A stretch of DNA of 64,000 nt. Source: Dickeya zeae NCPPB 2538 (GTDB taxonomy: Bacteria > Pseudomonadota > Gammaproteobacteria > Enterobacterales > Enterobacteriaceae). This document shows, piece by piece, positions 25,687 to 33,450 of the stretch. The DNA lies in contig NZ_CM001977.1 in assembly GCF_000406165.1 (NCBI RefSeq), positions 4,403,234 to 4,467,233 on the forward strand, written 5' to 3'. Below the pieces are notes generated by a model. That model was not told the DNA's origin, made no database searches, and saw only the letters and a list, made by a program, of their open reading frames with translations. The translations under genes were made by a program, and so were the position numbers. The first letter of the stretch is position 1; every line of letters begins with the position of its first letter.

Positions 25687-26967
25687 ATGGTATTCACACG
25701 CAAGATCATCGCCGGGCTGCTGCTCTCGGCACTTCCCTGGATAGGGGCACAGGCAGACACCCCGTCGTCAGGCTGGACGCTGGAAAAAGTGGTGGAAGTC
25801 AGTCGCCACGGTGTCCGCCCGCCGACGAAAGGCAATGTTAAAACCATTCAGGAAGGCACCGATCGCCAGTGGCCGACCTGGTTGACGCAGTACGGCGAGC
25901 TGACCGGTCACGGCTACGCGGCAGCGGTGTTAAAAGGGCACTACGAGGGGCAGTACCTGCGCCAGCATGGGTTACTGAGTCAGGCTTGTCCGGCTCCCGG
26001 CGATGTGTTCGTCTGGGCCAGTCCGCTACAACGCACGCGGGAAACCGCAATGGCGCTGATGGATGGCGTGTTCCCCGGTTGTGGTGTGGCGATTCAAGGC
26101 CCTGAGGATGAAGACAACGACCCGCTGTTTCATGCCGAGACGGCAGGTGTGACGCTCGATCAGCAGCAGGTGAAAGCCGACCTGCAAAACGCGATGCAGG
26201 ACAAAAGCGCCGCGCAAATTCAGGCGCAATGGCAACCCGCTATCGATCGTCTGAAACAGGCAGTCTGCCTGCCGGATAAACCCTGCCCGGCGTTCAGCAC
26301 GCCCTGGGAAGTGAAAGAGAGTAAAAAAGGGAATATTTCACTGCACGGCCCTGAGGTGCTGGCCAACATCGCGGAGACTATCCGGCTGTCCTACAGCAAC
26401 AATAATCCGCTCAGCGAGGTGGCCTTCGGTCATGCTAAAACCGCCGCAGAGGTGGCTGCGCTGATGCCACTTCTGACCGCCAATTACGATTTCACCAACG
26501 ATCTGCCCTACGTGGCACGCCGCGGTGCGTCGGTACTGATGAACCAGATAGCGCTGGCACTCAACACCGAGCATCAGGCTGATGCCCCACCAGATGCCAA
26601 ATGGCTGCTGTATGTGGCGCATGACACCAACATCGCCAAACTGCGTACGATGCTGGGCTTTACCTGGCAGATGGGCGACTATCCGCGCGGCAATATCCCG
26701 CCCGCAGGTAGCCTTATCTTCGAACGCTGGCGCAATCAGCAGTCTGGTCAGCGTGTTGTGCGTATCTATTTCCAGGCACAATCGCTGGATCAGATTCGTG
26801 GGCTCGCGGCGCTGGATGACAGCCACCCGCCGTTACGCAGCGAGTTCTCGATGCCTGACTGTCAGAAAACCGATATCGGTACCCTGTGCCCGTATGACGC
26901 GGTGATGAAGCGCCTTAACGACGCGGTGGACCGTACCGCGCTGCTGCCAGTGCACTATACGCCGTAA
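25687..26967 (+). CDS. Histidine-acid phosphatase, AppA-like periplasmic phytase/acid phosphatase
   Basis: 426 residues with a signal peptide (MVFTRKIIAGLLLSALPWIGAQA). The nucleophile motif is SRHGVRPPT (His41), and the proton-donor motif is AHDTN (His312, Asp313). RHGVRxPT together with HDTN is the AppA phytase pattern; glucose-1-phosphatase (Agp) differs at these positions. Such enzymes release phosphate from phytate and other organic phosphates in the periplasm, useful on plant tissue. TGAGGACTC upstream of the ATG supplies the ribosome site. Stands alone and converges with an MFS gene. Confidence 0.88.
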   Translation: MVFTRKIIAGLLLSALPWIGAQADTPSSGWTLEKVVEVSRHGVRPPTKGNVKTIQEGTDRQWPTWLTQYGELTGHGYAAAVLKGHYEGQYLRQHGLLSQACPAPGDVFVWASPLQRTRETAMALMDGVFPGCGVAIQGPEDEDNDPLFHAETAGVTLDQQQVKADLQNAMQDKSAAQIQAQWQPAIDRLKQAVCLPDKPCPAFSTPWEVKESKKGNISLHGPEVLANIAETIRLSYSNNNPLSEVAFGHAKTAAEVAALMPLLTANYDFTNDLPYVARRGASVLMNQIALALNTEHQADAPPDAKWLLYVAHDTNIAKLRTMLGFTWQMGDYPRGNIPPAGSLIFERWRNQQSGQRVVRIYFQAQSLDQIRGLAALDDSHPPLRSEFSMPDCQKTDIGTLCPYDAVMKRLNDAVDRTALLPVHYTP

Positions 26968-27039
26968 TAGTCCGCCACACGTCAAGTTGCCGTACCGGTA
27001 TCGAGTTGTCATACTGATAAATGTCGTACTGTATGGCCG

Positions 27040-27062
27040 TCACGGGCGGGACCCGCCCGTGA
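27040..27062. terminator. Strong hairpin between convergent phytase and MFS genes
   Basis: TCACGGGCGGG-A-CCCGCCCGTGA, 11-bp perfect arms around a single base, adjoining the MFS stop codon. No T tract, so termination is inferred from position. Confidence 0.5.
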
Positions 27063-28232
27063 TTAACGACGGCTGGCGGCGACCAGCGCCAGCAACGCCA
27101 CCCCGCCAGCAAATACCGTCACCGGTAACCACCCGCCGGCCTGCCAGGCTGCCATCGCCCCGCTGGACCCCAACGCCCCACCAAGGAACATACCGCCCAT
27201 AAACAAGGTATTGATACGACCGCGCGCCGCAGGCTGAAGCCCATAAATCACATGTTGATGAGCAATCAACGCGCTCTGTACCCCAAGGTCCAGCAGCACC
27301 ACACCGACAATCAAGCCCGCCACCGTTCCCCATAAAGCGATAACGCCCCATGCCAGCAACGTCAGCAACGCCCCCAGCAGAATCACCGGCCGACTGCCGA
27401 TACGGTCCGCCAGCCGTCCTGCCACGGGTGCCGCCGTAATCCCCGCCACACCGATGACGCCAAACAGACCTGCCGCCGCCGCACCGAGCGGATGGCTGCC
27501 GCTGGCAAGATAGAGCGCCAGAATACTCCAGAACGCACTAAACGATGCGAACAGCGCGCCCTGAATCCAGGTCGCACGGCGCAACATCGGCTCCGCGCGC
27601 CACAGCGTCAGCAGCGAACGCATCAACGAACGCCAGGACAACACGGATGATGACGACAACACGGGTAACATGCGCCACATCAGCACCGCACCGGCCAACG
27701 CCAGCGGCACGCTCAGCCAGAACATGGCGCGCCAGCCAGCGGCATCCGCCACTAACCCGGCCAGCGTCCGGCTGAGCAAAATACCGCTCAATAATCCGCT
27801 CATCACCGTACCGACCACAGCCCCACGCTGGCCTTCGCCCGCTATCGTCGCGGCAACCGGCACAATCTGCTGAGCGACCGTCGCACCCACACCAATCAAT
27901 ACCGACGCGGCCAGCAACACCGGTGCCGATGGTGCCAACGCCGCCAGCACCGAGGCCAATGCCAGCAGGAGAAATTGCCAGACGATCAGCCGCCGACGCT
28001 CAAATTTATCCCCCAGTGGTACCAGCATCAGCAATCCCAACGCGTAACCCAGCTGAGTGGCGGTGGGGATCATGGATGTCGCACTGCTAGCAGGAAAACT
28101 GGCGGTGATAAGGCCAAGCATCGGTTGGTTGTAATAAATATTGGCGACTGCTGCGCCACTGGCGGTGGCCATCGCAAAAATCAGCGGCTTACCCGTTCTT
28201 ACGGTGTCATCGCTGTACGATAATGTGCTCAT
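27063..28232 (-). CDS. MFS transporter (drug/metabolite efflux type)
   Basis: 389 residues from the ATG at 28232 (GGAG before it); a further in-frame opening to 28283 lacks support. Twelve TM segments. The loop 2-3 motif A is LGYALGLLMLVPLGDKFERRRLI near 75, and a motif C-like GPA-containing stretch is replaced by GLLSGILLSRTLAG near 150, as in the NepI/YnfM-like branch of MFS. The N-terminal YYNQPMLGLI is also typical of that branch. Substrate unknown. It follows the LysR-type gene by 167 bp on the same strand. Confidence 0.85.
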   Translation of the reverse strand: MSTLSYSDDTVRTGKPLIFAMATASGAAVANIYYNQPMLGLITASFPASSATSMIPTATQLGYALGLLMLVPLGDKFERRRLIVWQFLLLALASVLAALAPSAPVLLAASVLIGVGATVAQQIVPVAATIAGEGQRGAVVGTVMSGLLSGILLSRTLAGLVADAAGWRAMFWLSVPLALAGAVLMWRMLPVLSSSSVLSWRSLMRSLLTLWRAEPMLRRATWIQGALFASFSAFWSILALYLASGSHPLGAAAAGLFGVIGVAGITAAPVAGRLADRIGSRPVILLGALLTLLAWGVIALWGTVAGLIVGVVLLDLGVQSALIAHQHVIYGLQPAARGRINTLFMGGMFLGGALGSSGAMAAWQAGGWLPVTVFAGGVALLALVAASRR

Positions 28233-28399
28233 GGTTATCTCCGTGGTTGCCTGTCTGACGGTCATGTTCCCTTCTGGCCGCAAGCACCATCACGCGGTAC
28301 GACAGAAGGGACAGGCTCAGGATAGGGAAAGCGACTTCACCGCAGAAGATAGCTATCTGCCATAATAGTTATTCCAGAATGGAATGGATGAAGGAAGAC

Positions 28400-29290
28400 T
28401 CAGGCAGGCGTGGATAAATGGCGGGCCACAAACCCGGTAAATGCCTGAGCACGGGCTGAGGTTAACCGGCCGCCGGGGTAAACCGCCCACACATCCCTCA
28501 CACCGATATGCCAGTCGGTCAGCGCAGTGACCACCGTACCGTTCGCCAGCTCTGGCGCAAACATCCACGCCGAGGCCACCGTCAGCCCATTGCCCGCCAG
28601 CACCGCTTCCCGCACGCCTTCCGCCGCCGTGGTACGGATACGCCCGGACAGCATCACCCGGTGTTGTCGGTCACCCTTCTGGAAGCAAACACTACCCGGC
28701 GCTTCAGCTTGCAGGTAGATAACCGCATCATGGTGTTCCAGCGCGTCGGGCGACGTTGGTGTACCGTGAGCCGCGAAATACGCCGGTGTAGCCAGCAACC
28801 GCATCGGTGCCGATCCTATCTTTCGGGCGGTCAATCCGGAGTCTTTCAGGTCACCAACTCGCAACGCTACGTCAATACCTTCGGCTATCAAATCCACCGG
28901 ACGATCATCCAGAATGATGTCGGCCTTCAGGTTGGGATGTTGCGACAAAAACGTATGCAGATGAGGCAGGACATGCAAGCGTGCAAAAGTCACCGGTGCC
29001 GACACCCGCAAATAGCCGCTCAGTTCACCGTTACCGCCGCGCACCGCATCCTGCGCCTCCTGCAATTGCCGCAGTGCCGGAGCGACCTGACGATAAAACT
29101 GCTGTCCGGCTTCCGTGGGTGTCAGGCCACGGGTGGAGCGCAGCAACAATTTGACGGCCAGTTGCTGCTCAAGCTGCATAATAGCTTTGGAGATGGCCGG
29201 TTGACCAATGCCCAGACGGCTCGCCGCCGCAGAAAAAGACCCGCACTCGTACACACAGACAAAGGTTTCCAGCGTTACCAGACGATCCAT
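28400..29290 (-). CDS. LysR-family transcriptional regulator
   Basis: 296 residues. The N-terminal HTH is LETFVCVYECGSFSAAASRLGIGQPAISKAIMQLEQQLAVKLL (about 6-50), followed by a periplasmic-binding-like effector domain with GELSGYLRVSAPVTFARLHVLPHL and DRPVDLIAEGIDVALRVG. This is the CrgA/DntR-like subgroup common beside transporter and oxidoreductase genes. It lies between two MFS genes on the same strand and may regulate either. Confidence 0.9.
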   Translation of the reverse strand: MDRLVTLETFVCVYECGSFSAAASRLGIGQPAISKAIMQLEQQLAVKLLLRSTRGLTPTEAGQQFYRQVAPALRQLQEAQDAVRGGNGELSGYLRVSAPVTFARLHVLPHLHTFLSQHPNLKADIILDDRPVDLIAEGIDVALRVGDLKDSGLTARKIGSAPMRLLATPAYFAAHGTPTSPDALEHHDAVIYLQAEAPGSVCFQKGDRQHRVMLSGRIRTTAAEGVREAVLAGNGLTVASAWMFAPELANGTVVTALTDWHIGVRDVWAVYPGGRLTSARAQAFTGFVARHLSTPA

Positions 29291-29320
29291 TTTCTCCTCC
29301 GGTCATTCACTACCCCAGCA

Positions 29321-30502
29321 CTACTCCGCCACTTCCTGATTCGCTGTTCCGTCGGCATAGCGTGCCGTCATCGTCGGCAAGACGTTAGCCGCCAGAAACA
29401 GCAATCCCAGTAACACCAGAATCGCGATAAGCCCATCACGGCCGTACCACTGCATCAGCGAACCGCTCACCAACGGCCCGCTAAAACTGCCAACGCCCCA
29501 CAACACACCGAACAGCGCGTTGATCGCCACCAAATCGACGCCGCTGAACAACTTACCGGCCCGTACCAGCGACAAGGTATAAATACTGCCCGCTACCGCA
29601 CCCAGCACAAAAACATTCGCCCACACCCAGCCAGTGCCGTAGCTAAATGGCAAACCCGCCAGCATCAGCACGAACATCCCACCACAGGCCAGGTGTACCC
29701 GTACCGTACCCAGCTTGTCGGATATCCAGCCCAGTGGCACCTGCAATAAGGCATCGCCGATAAACAGCACGGTGACCAGCAGCACCGCCAGCGACTCCTC
29801 GTAACCGTGCGCCATGCCGTACAGTGGCAACATCGACAGGACTGCGCCGTCAAAAAAAGCGAAGGCAAACACCGCCATCGCCAGCGCAGGCGCAGCCAGT
29901 AACAAAGAAAACAGGTTATGTTGCCGATGCGCGCTCAGCGCCAGCCGGGAAAATGACGCACCGGGCACCATCAACAGACACAGGCCATGCAGTGCCAGAA
30001 TCAGCAACAACCCGGTAGGATCATTCAGGCCGGTGAAGGAAATCAGCAACGGTCCCAACAGTTGCAGGCCGGTAAACGCGGTGGCGTACAACCCGACCAG
30101 CACCCCACGGCGATGCTCGGCGGTATGGCCACTGACCCAGGATTCACCAATGACGATAATCAGGCCGCAGCAAAACCCCATCATAAAACGGGGAACCGCC
30201 AGCAGCGCGACATTATCGAGATAAAACGACAACGTCAGGCTTATCCCCATTCCCCATGTCGACAACGCCAGCAACAGGCCAACCGGCAGGCGCATCGCTA
30301 CCGGGGCAGCCACCCACGAAGAGACAAACACGCCTATCGCCGGTAGTGCGGACATCATGCCGGTCAGTGCAGAACCGTATCCCAGCGCCGTGAGTTTCAA
30401 CGTCACCAGCGGGATGGAATACCCCTGAACCAGCCCCACCAACGAGGCGCTGGTCATCACCACCAGAATCGCCAGTTGATGCGCGCGGCGCGATGTCGAC
30501 AT
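29321..30502 (-). CDS. MFS transporter (YcaD-like group)
   Basis: 393 residues from the ATG at 30502 (GGAG upstream); a longer frame to 30610 has no domain support. Twelve TM segments, with RFMMGFCCGLIIVIGESWVSGHTAEHRRGVLVGLYA near 105-140, the SW(I/V)xG...RG(R/V) pattern of the YcaD-like MFS group. Motif A is degenerate. No substrate can be proposed. It ends 31 bp before the LysR gene on the same strand, so co-transcription is possible. Confidence 0.82.
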   Translation of the reverse strand: MSTSRRAHQLAILVVMTSASLVGLVQGYSIPLVTLKLTALGYGSALTGMMSALPAIGVFVSSWVAAPVAMRLPVGLLLALSTWGMGISLTLSFYLDNVALLAVPRFMMGFCCGLIIVIGESWVSGHTAEHRRGVLVGLYATAFTGLQLLGPLLISFTGLNDPTGLLLILALHGLCLLMVPGASFSRLALSAHRQHNLFSLLLAAPALAMAVFAFAFFDGAVLSMLPLYGMAHGYEESLAVLLVTVLFIGDALLQVPLGWISDKLGTVRVHLACGGMFVLMLAGLPFSYGTGWVWANVFVLGAVAGSIYTLSLVRAGKLFSGVDLVAINALFGVLWGVGSFSGPLVSGSLMQWYGRDGLIAILVLLGLLFLAANVLPTMTARYADGTANQEVAE

Positions 30503-30734
30503 GCTTTTTCTCCGTTGTGTCATTGCTGTCATTGCGTATCGGGCGCTCAGTATAGCGGATGTCAGCCTGCTCTTTGGGATATCTGCATCGCCTGCAGATT
30601 TTGACGTCAAATCCGGGAGTAAAACGATTTTTTAATCGTCTTAAGTCTCTCTTAATGCTCCCCCGCTAGCATGACACCATCGCATCCTTAGCGGCCGCTC
30701 TTACGATTGTCAACGCGCCATTCAGGAGTAAGAC

Positions 30735-31343
30735 ATGAGCTTTTACCAACAACTACAATCCGCCACCTCAGCCTCGCAGCAACTCATGATGTCCGCGCCG
30801 GTTATCCACGCCTGCCGCCAGGGGACTATTACCGGGGAAATGTACGTTGCTTTTCTGACGCAGATTTATCACCACGTCAGCTATACCGTGCCACTGTTAA
30901 TGGCCGCGAGCGGGCGTGTTCCCCAGCATCAGGAATGGGCGCGTCAGGCACTAACGGCGTACCTCGACGCCGAGTATGGCTACAAGGCGTCGCTTCGCCG
31001 CAAAATTCGTGCCTGTGGTATTGAAATGGATACCTGGCGTCAGCGTGCGGTCGCTGAGTGGATCGAGTTGATGGCCGCTTACTTTTACGATCAGATCCAG
31101 CGCGGCAACCCCATGAGCATCTTCGGCCTGATGCACGTACTGGAAGGTCTCAATCTCAACATTACGACCAGCACCACAGGTCAATCGCCATCACGAGCTC
31201 CGACGAATCAGACGCCGCTTCCTTGCTTCGCCACACTGATGGATAACATTAACGACTCAGCCGATCAGGCCGCCATCATCCACGCCGCTCACGTGGTTTA
31301 TCGGCTGTACGGCGATATGCTGCGCAGCCTCACGGAGCACTAA
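30735..31343 (+). CDS. TenA/heme-oxygenase-like (iron-containing redox enzyme) protein, apparently degenerate
   Basis: 202 residues with the all-helical TenA_2/HO-like layout: a helix with ITGEMYVAFLTQIYHHVSYTVPLLM (about 32-58), then YLDAEYGYKASLRRKIRACG (about 76-95), AAYFYDQIQRGNPMSIFGLMHVLEG (about 116-140) and a closing helix DQAAIIHAAHVVYRLYGDMLRSL. Members normally have a second Glu-x-x-Gly-His ligand motif and an HGxLDxxH motif; here the first reads EYGYK (His to Tyr) and the second is missing, replaced by a Pro/Thr-rich stretch at 149-165, with total length some 25-30 residues below the usual. First gene of a three-gene unit; an SDR follows after 3 bp. Confidence 0.65.
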   Translation: MSFYQQLQSATSASQQLMMSAPVIHACRQGTITGEMYVAFLTQIYHHVSYTVPLLMAASGRVPQHQEWARQALTAYLDAEYGYKASLRRKIRACGIEMDTWRQRAVAEWIELMAAYFYDQIQRGNPMSIFGLMHVLEGLNLNITTSTTGQSPSRAPTNQTPLPCFATLMDNINDSADQAAIIHAAHVVYRLYGDMLRSLTEH

Positions 31344-31346
31344 GCT

Positions 31347-32141
31347 ATGAAACTCGACAATAAACGCATTCTATTGACTGGTGCCAGCAGCAACCTGGGT
31401 CAGGAACTGGCGATGGCACTGGCCGCCAAAGGCGCCAGGTTATACCTGGTAGGCCGTAACGAACAGGCGTTGCTGGCGTTACAGCGCAGGCTACCTGATG
31501 CCGACCATCACAATATTTTGCTGGCCGACCTCTGTAACGAACAGGATCTCGATGCGCTGGCAGAGTGTTTTCCGGAAAACGCCAGGCTGGACGTGCTGAT
31601 TAACAACACCGACACCTCGACGTTTAGCTCGTTTCACGATCAAAGCCACGACACGATTCGCCAGCAGCTTATGCTAAATACCGAGGCGCCAATCCTGCTC
31701 ACCCATGCATTGCTCGGCTGTATCAACACGCCCGGCATTATCATGAATATTGGCTCCACGCTGGATGGGATCGGCTACCCTGGATACAGCGTCTATTGCG
31801 CCAGCAAATTCGCTTTACGTGGATTTAGTGAGGCACTGCACCGCGAACTGTCATCAAAAGGCGTTAAAGTATTGCACCTTGCTCCCAGAGCCGTCGATGC
31901 CAAAGGCAATTCATCCACTGCCAGCAAGCTGATGCAGGAATTGGGCTATCGCAGCGACCGTCCTGGCTGGGTAGCGGATCGCGTGGTTAACGCGCTGGAG
32001 CGGGAAACGTTACGCCAATGGCTGGGGTGGCCAGAAAAAGTGTTTGTGGCGCTAAATGCACTATTGCCCACGGTGGTGGATAAAGCCATCCGGCGCCAGT
32101 TGGCCGTGATCCAGCGTTATATAACATCACAAAAGAAATAG
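31347..32141 (+). CDS. Short-chain dehydrogenase/reductase (SDR)
   Basis: 264 residues. The cofactor motif is LTGASSNLGQELA (residues 10-22), a TGxxxxxG variant with Asn in place of the usual Gly-Ile; the NNAG motif reads NNTD (about 87); the catalytic triad is Ser in IGSTLDG (about 137) with Tyr-x-x-x-Lys in YCASK (about 150-154). Oxidoreductase of unknown substrate. It begins 3 bp after the TenA-like stop and 11 bp before the TPR gene, so the three form an operon. Confidence 0.88.
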   Translation: MKLDNKRILLTGASSNLGQELAMALAAKGARLYLVGRNEQALLALQRRLPDADHHNILLADLCNEQDLDALAECFPENARLDVLINNTDTSTFSSFHDQSHDTIRQQLMLNTEAPILLTHALLGCINTPGIIMNIGSTLDGIGYPGYSVYCASKFALRGFSEALHRELSSKGVKVLHLAPRAVDAKGNSSTASKLMQELGYRSDRPGWVADRVVNALERETLRQWLGWPEKVFVALNALLPTVVDKAIRRQLAVIQRYITSQKK

Positions 32142-32152
32142 GGAAATCGTAC

Positions 32153-32776
32153 ATGACTCTGCGTTCGATGGTGCTACTGTTCGGTGGATTACTGACAACC
32201 GGCATGACCTATGCCGCCGATATGTCGATGGATATCCATCGGCAATGGTCAGTCTGCCAGTACAGAACGCCAGCGAGCATGAAAGAAGCCTGTTTCGCCA
32301 CACTTAGCCGACAGGCGCAGGAGCTGGCGGAAAATTACCCCAACCGCGCGGATTACCTTATCTCGTCGGCAATGGTGGAGAGTAGCTGGGCGGGAGTCAA
32401 AGACGGTATGGAAGCGCTCAATCTGGCCGGGCAAGCCAAAAGCCTGCTGGAACAAGCGATTGTTATTGACCCACAGGCGCTCAATGGTGCGGCTTACACC
32501 ATCCTCGGGGTACTTTACTATCAGGTGCCGGGCTGGCCGCTAGGGTTTGGTGACGATAAAAAAGCGGAGCGATACCTCAAAACCGCCTTGAAAATGAACC
32601 CCACCAGCATTGACGCTAACTTCTTTTACGGTGACTTCCTGCTGAAAGCCGGGCGCAAAAGCGAAGCCAGACAATACCTGAACACGGCGCTAACTACCGC
32701 GCCACGTCCGGGGCGTGAAATTGCCGACCAGGGCCGTCGCGCAGAAGCCGAAAAGGCGCTGGCGCAGTTAAGATAA
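32153..32776 (+). CDS. Secreted TPR-repeat protein
   Basis: 207 residues with a signal peptide (MTLRSMVLLFGGLLTTGMTYA). TPR-like helices follow: ALNLAGQAKSLLEQAIVIDPQALNGAAYTILGVLYY (about 88-125), DDKKAERYLKTALKMNPTSIDANFFYGDFLLKAG (about 134-167) and SEARQYLNTALTTAP. Probably periplasmic, mediating protein contacts. Two Cys (about 34 and 47) could form a disulfide in the mature protein. Last gene of the TenA-like/SDR/TPR unit. Confidence 0.82.
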   Translation: MTLRSMVLLFGGLLTTGMTYAADMSMDIHRQWSVCQYRTPASMKEACFATLSRQAQELAENYPNRADYLISSAMVESSWAGVKDGMEALNLAGQAKSLLEQAIVIDPQALNGAAYTILGVLYYQVPGWPLGFGDDKKAERYLKTALKMNPTSIDANFFYGDFLLKAGRKSEARQYLNTALTTAPRPGREIADQGRRAEAEKALAQLR

Positions 32777-32842
32777 ACAACGGCGACTTCCTTCGAGCTC
32801 AACCTACACGGTGGTTTCGTGCCACATCGGCCATTGCCGAAC

Positions 32843-32871
32843 CGACGGGCATTCTCCCGTGTCGTTTTTTT
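32843..32871 (+). terminator. Terminator after the TPR gene
   Basis: CGAC-GGG/CCC-GT-GTCG stem (with a two-base bulge) followed by seven T residues. Confidence 0.7.
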
Positions 32872-33160
32872 CACCTTTTATTGATACATCCAGATTAAAA
32901 CAGCTAACATTTTCGTGAGGAAATGGGGTCGCTGGCCGTCTTAATGTAAATAAAGGCGAAAGCCAACAAAAAGGTATCACCATTAACGATAACTAGAATA
33001 AAAACAAAAAATTATGGAAAAAACCAAGGAAGATATCTATGGTAAAAACAGCGCATTTCACATAAAAGCAACAGAGAAATGGCATCTACAGTGAGATTTA
33101 GGATGGTGAAGCCTGAAAAGCGAAGGAGCCGGCGAAAAAAACATCACACCAGACAATAAA
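32872..33160. other. AT-rich, purine-rich gene-free stretch beside tRNA-Pro
   Basis: About 290 bp with no supported gene. It is distinctly more AT-rich than its surroundings. A 26-codon ORF starting ATGGAAAAAACC near 33014 lacks a ribosome site. It lies on the 3' side of the tRNA gene, where integrating elements commonly insert, but no attachment repeat or integrase is present. Confidence 0.5.
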
Positions 33161-33195
33161 AACAAAAAAACTCGCTATCGGTAAGATGCGAGTTT
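33161..33195 (-). terminator. Terminator of the tRNA-Pro transcript
   Basis: AAACTCGC/GCGAGTTT stem followed on the minus strand by a T7 run. It lies 37 bp beyond the tRNA 3' end. Confidence 0.85.
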
Positions 33196-33231
33196 CATGT
33201 CAACGATAACCGGGTTTTATCGTTTTAAAAA

Positions 33232-33308
<77 letters not shown>

Positions 33309-33450
33309 AATGCGGGGCGCATATTACTGCTCCCCTACTATAGCGTCAATCCTTTTTCATAGGCTTTTTTATAAAAGCAGACAGGTTGATGACAAAGTGT
33401 CCGACCCGGCAGCCAAACGCCGTATTACCTGCCAAATACGCTTATTTCCG

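Noticed and set aside
33014..33094. 26-codon ORF in the AT-rich region beside tRNA-Pro
   Set aside because: No ribosome site and no recognisable content; expected by chance in AT-rich DNA.
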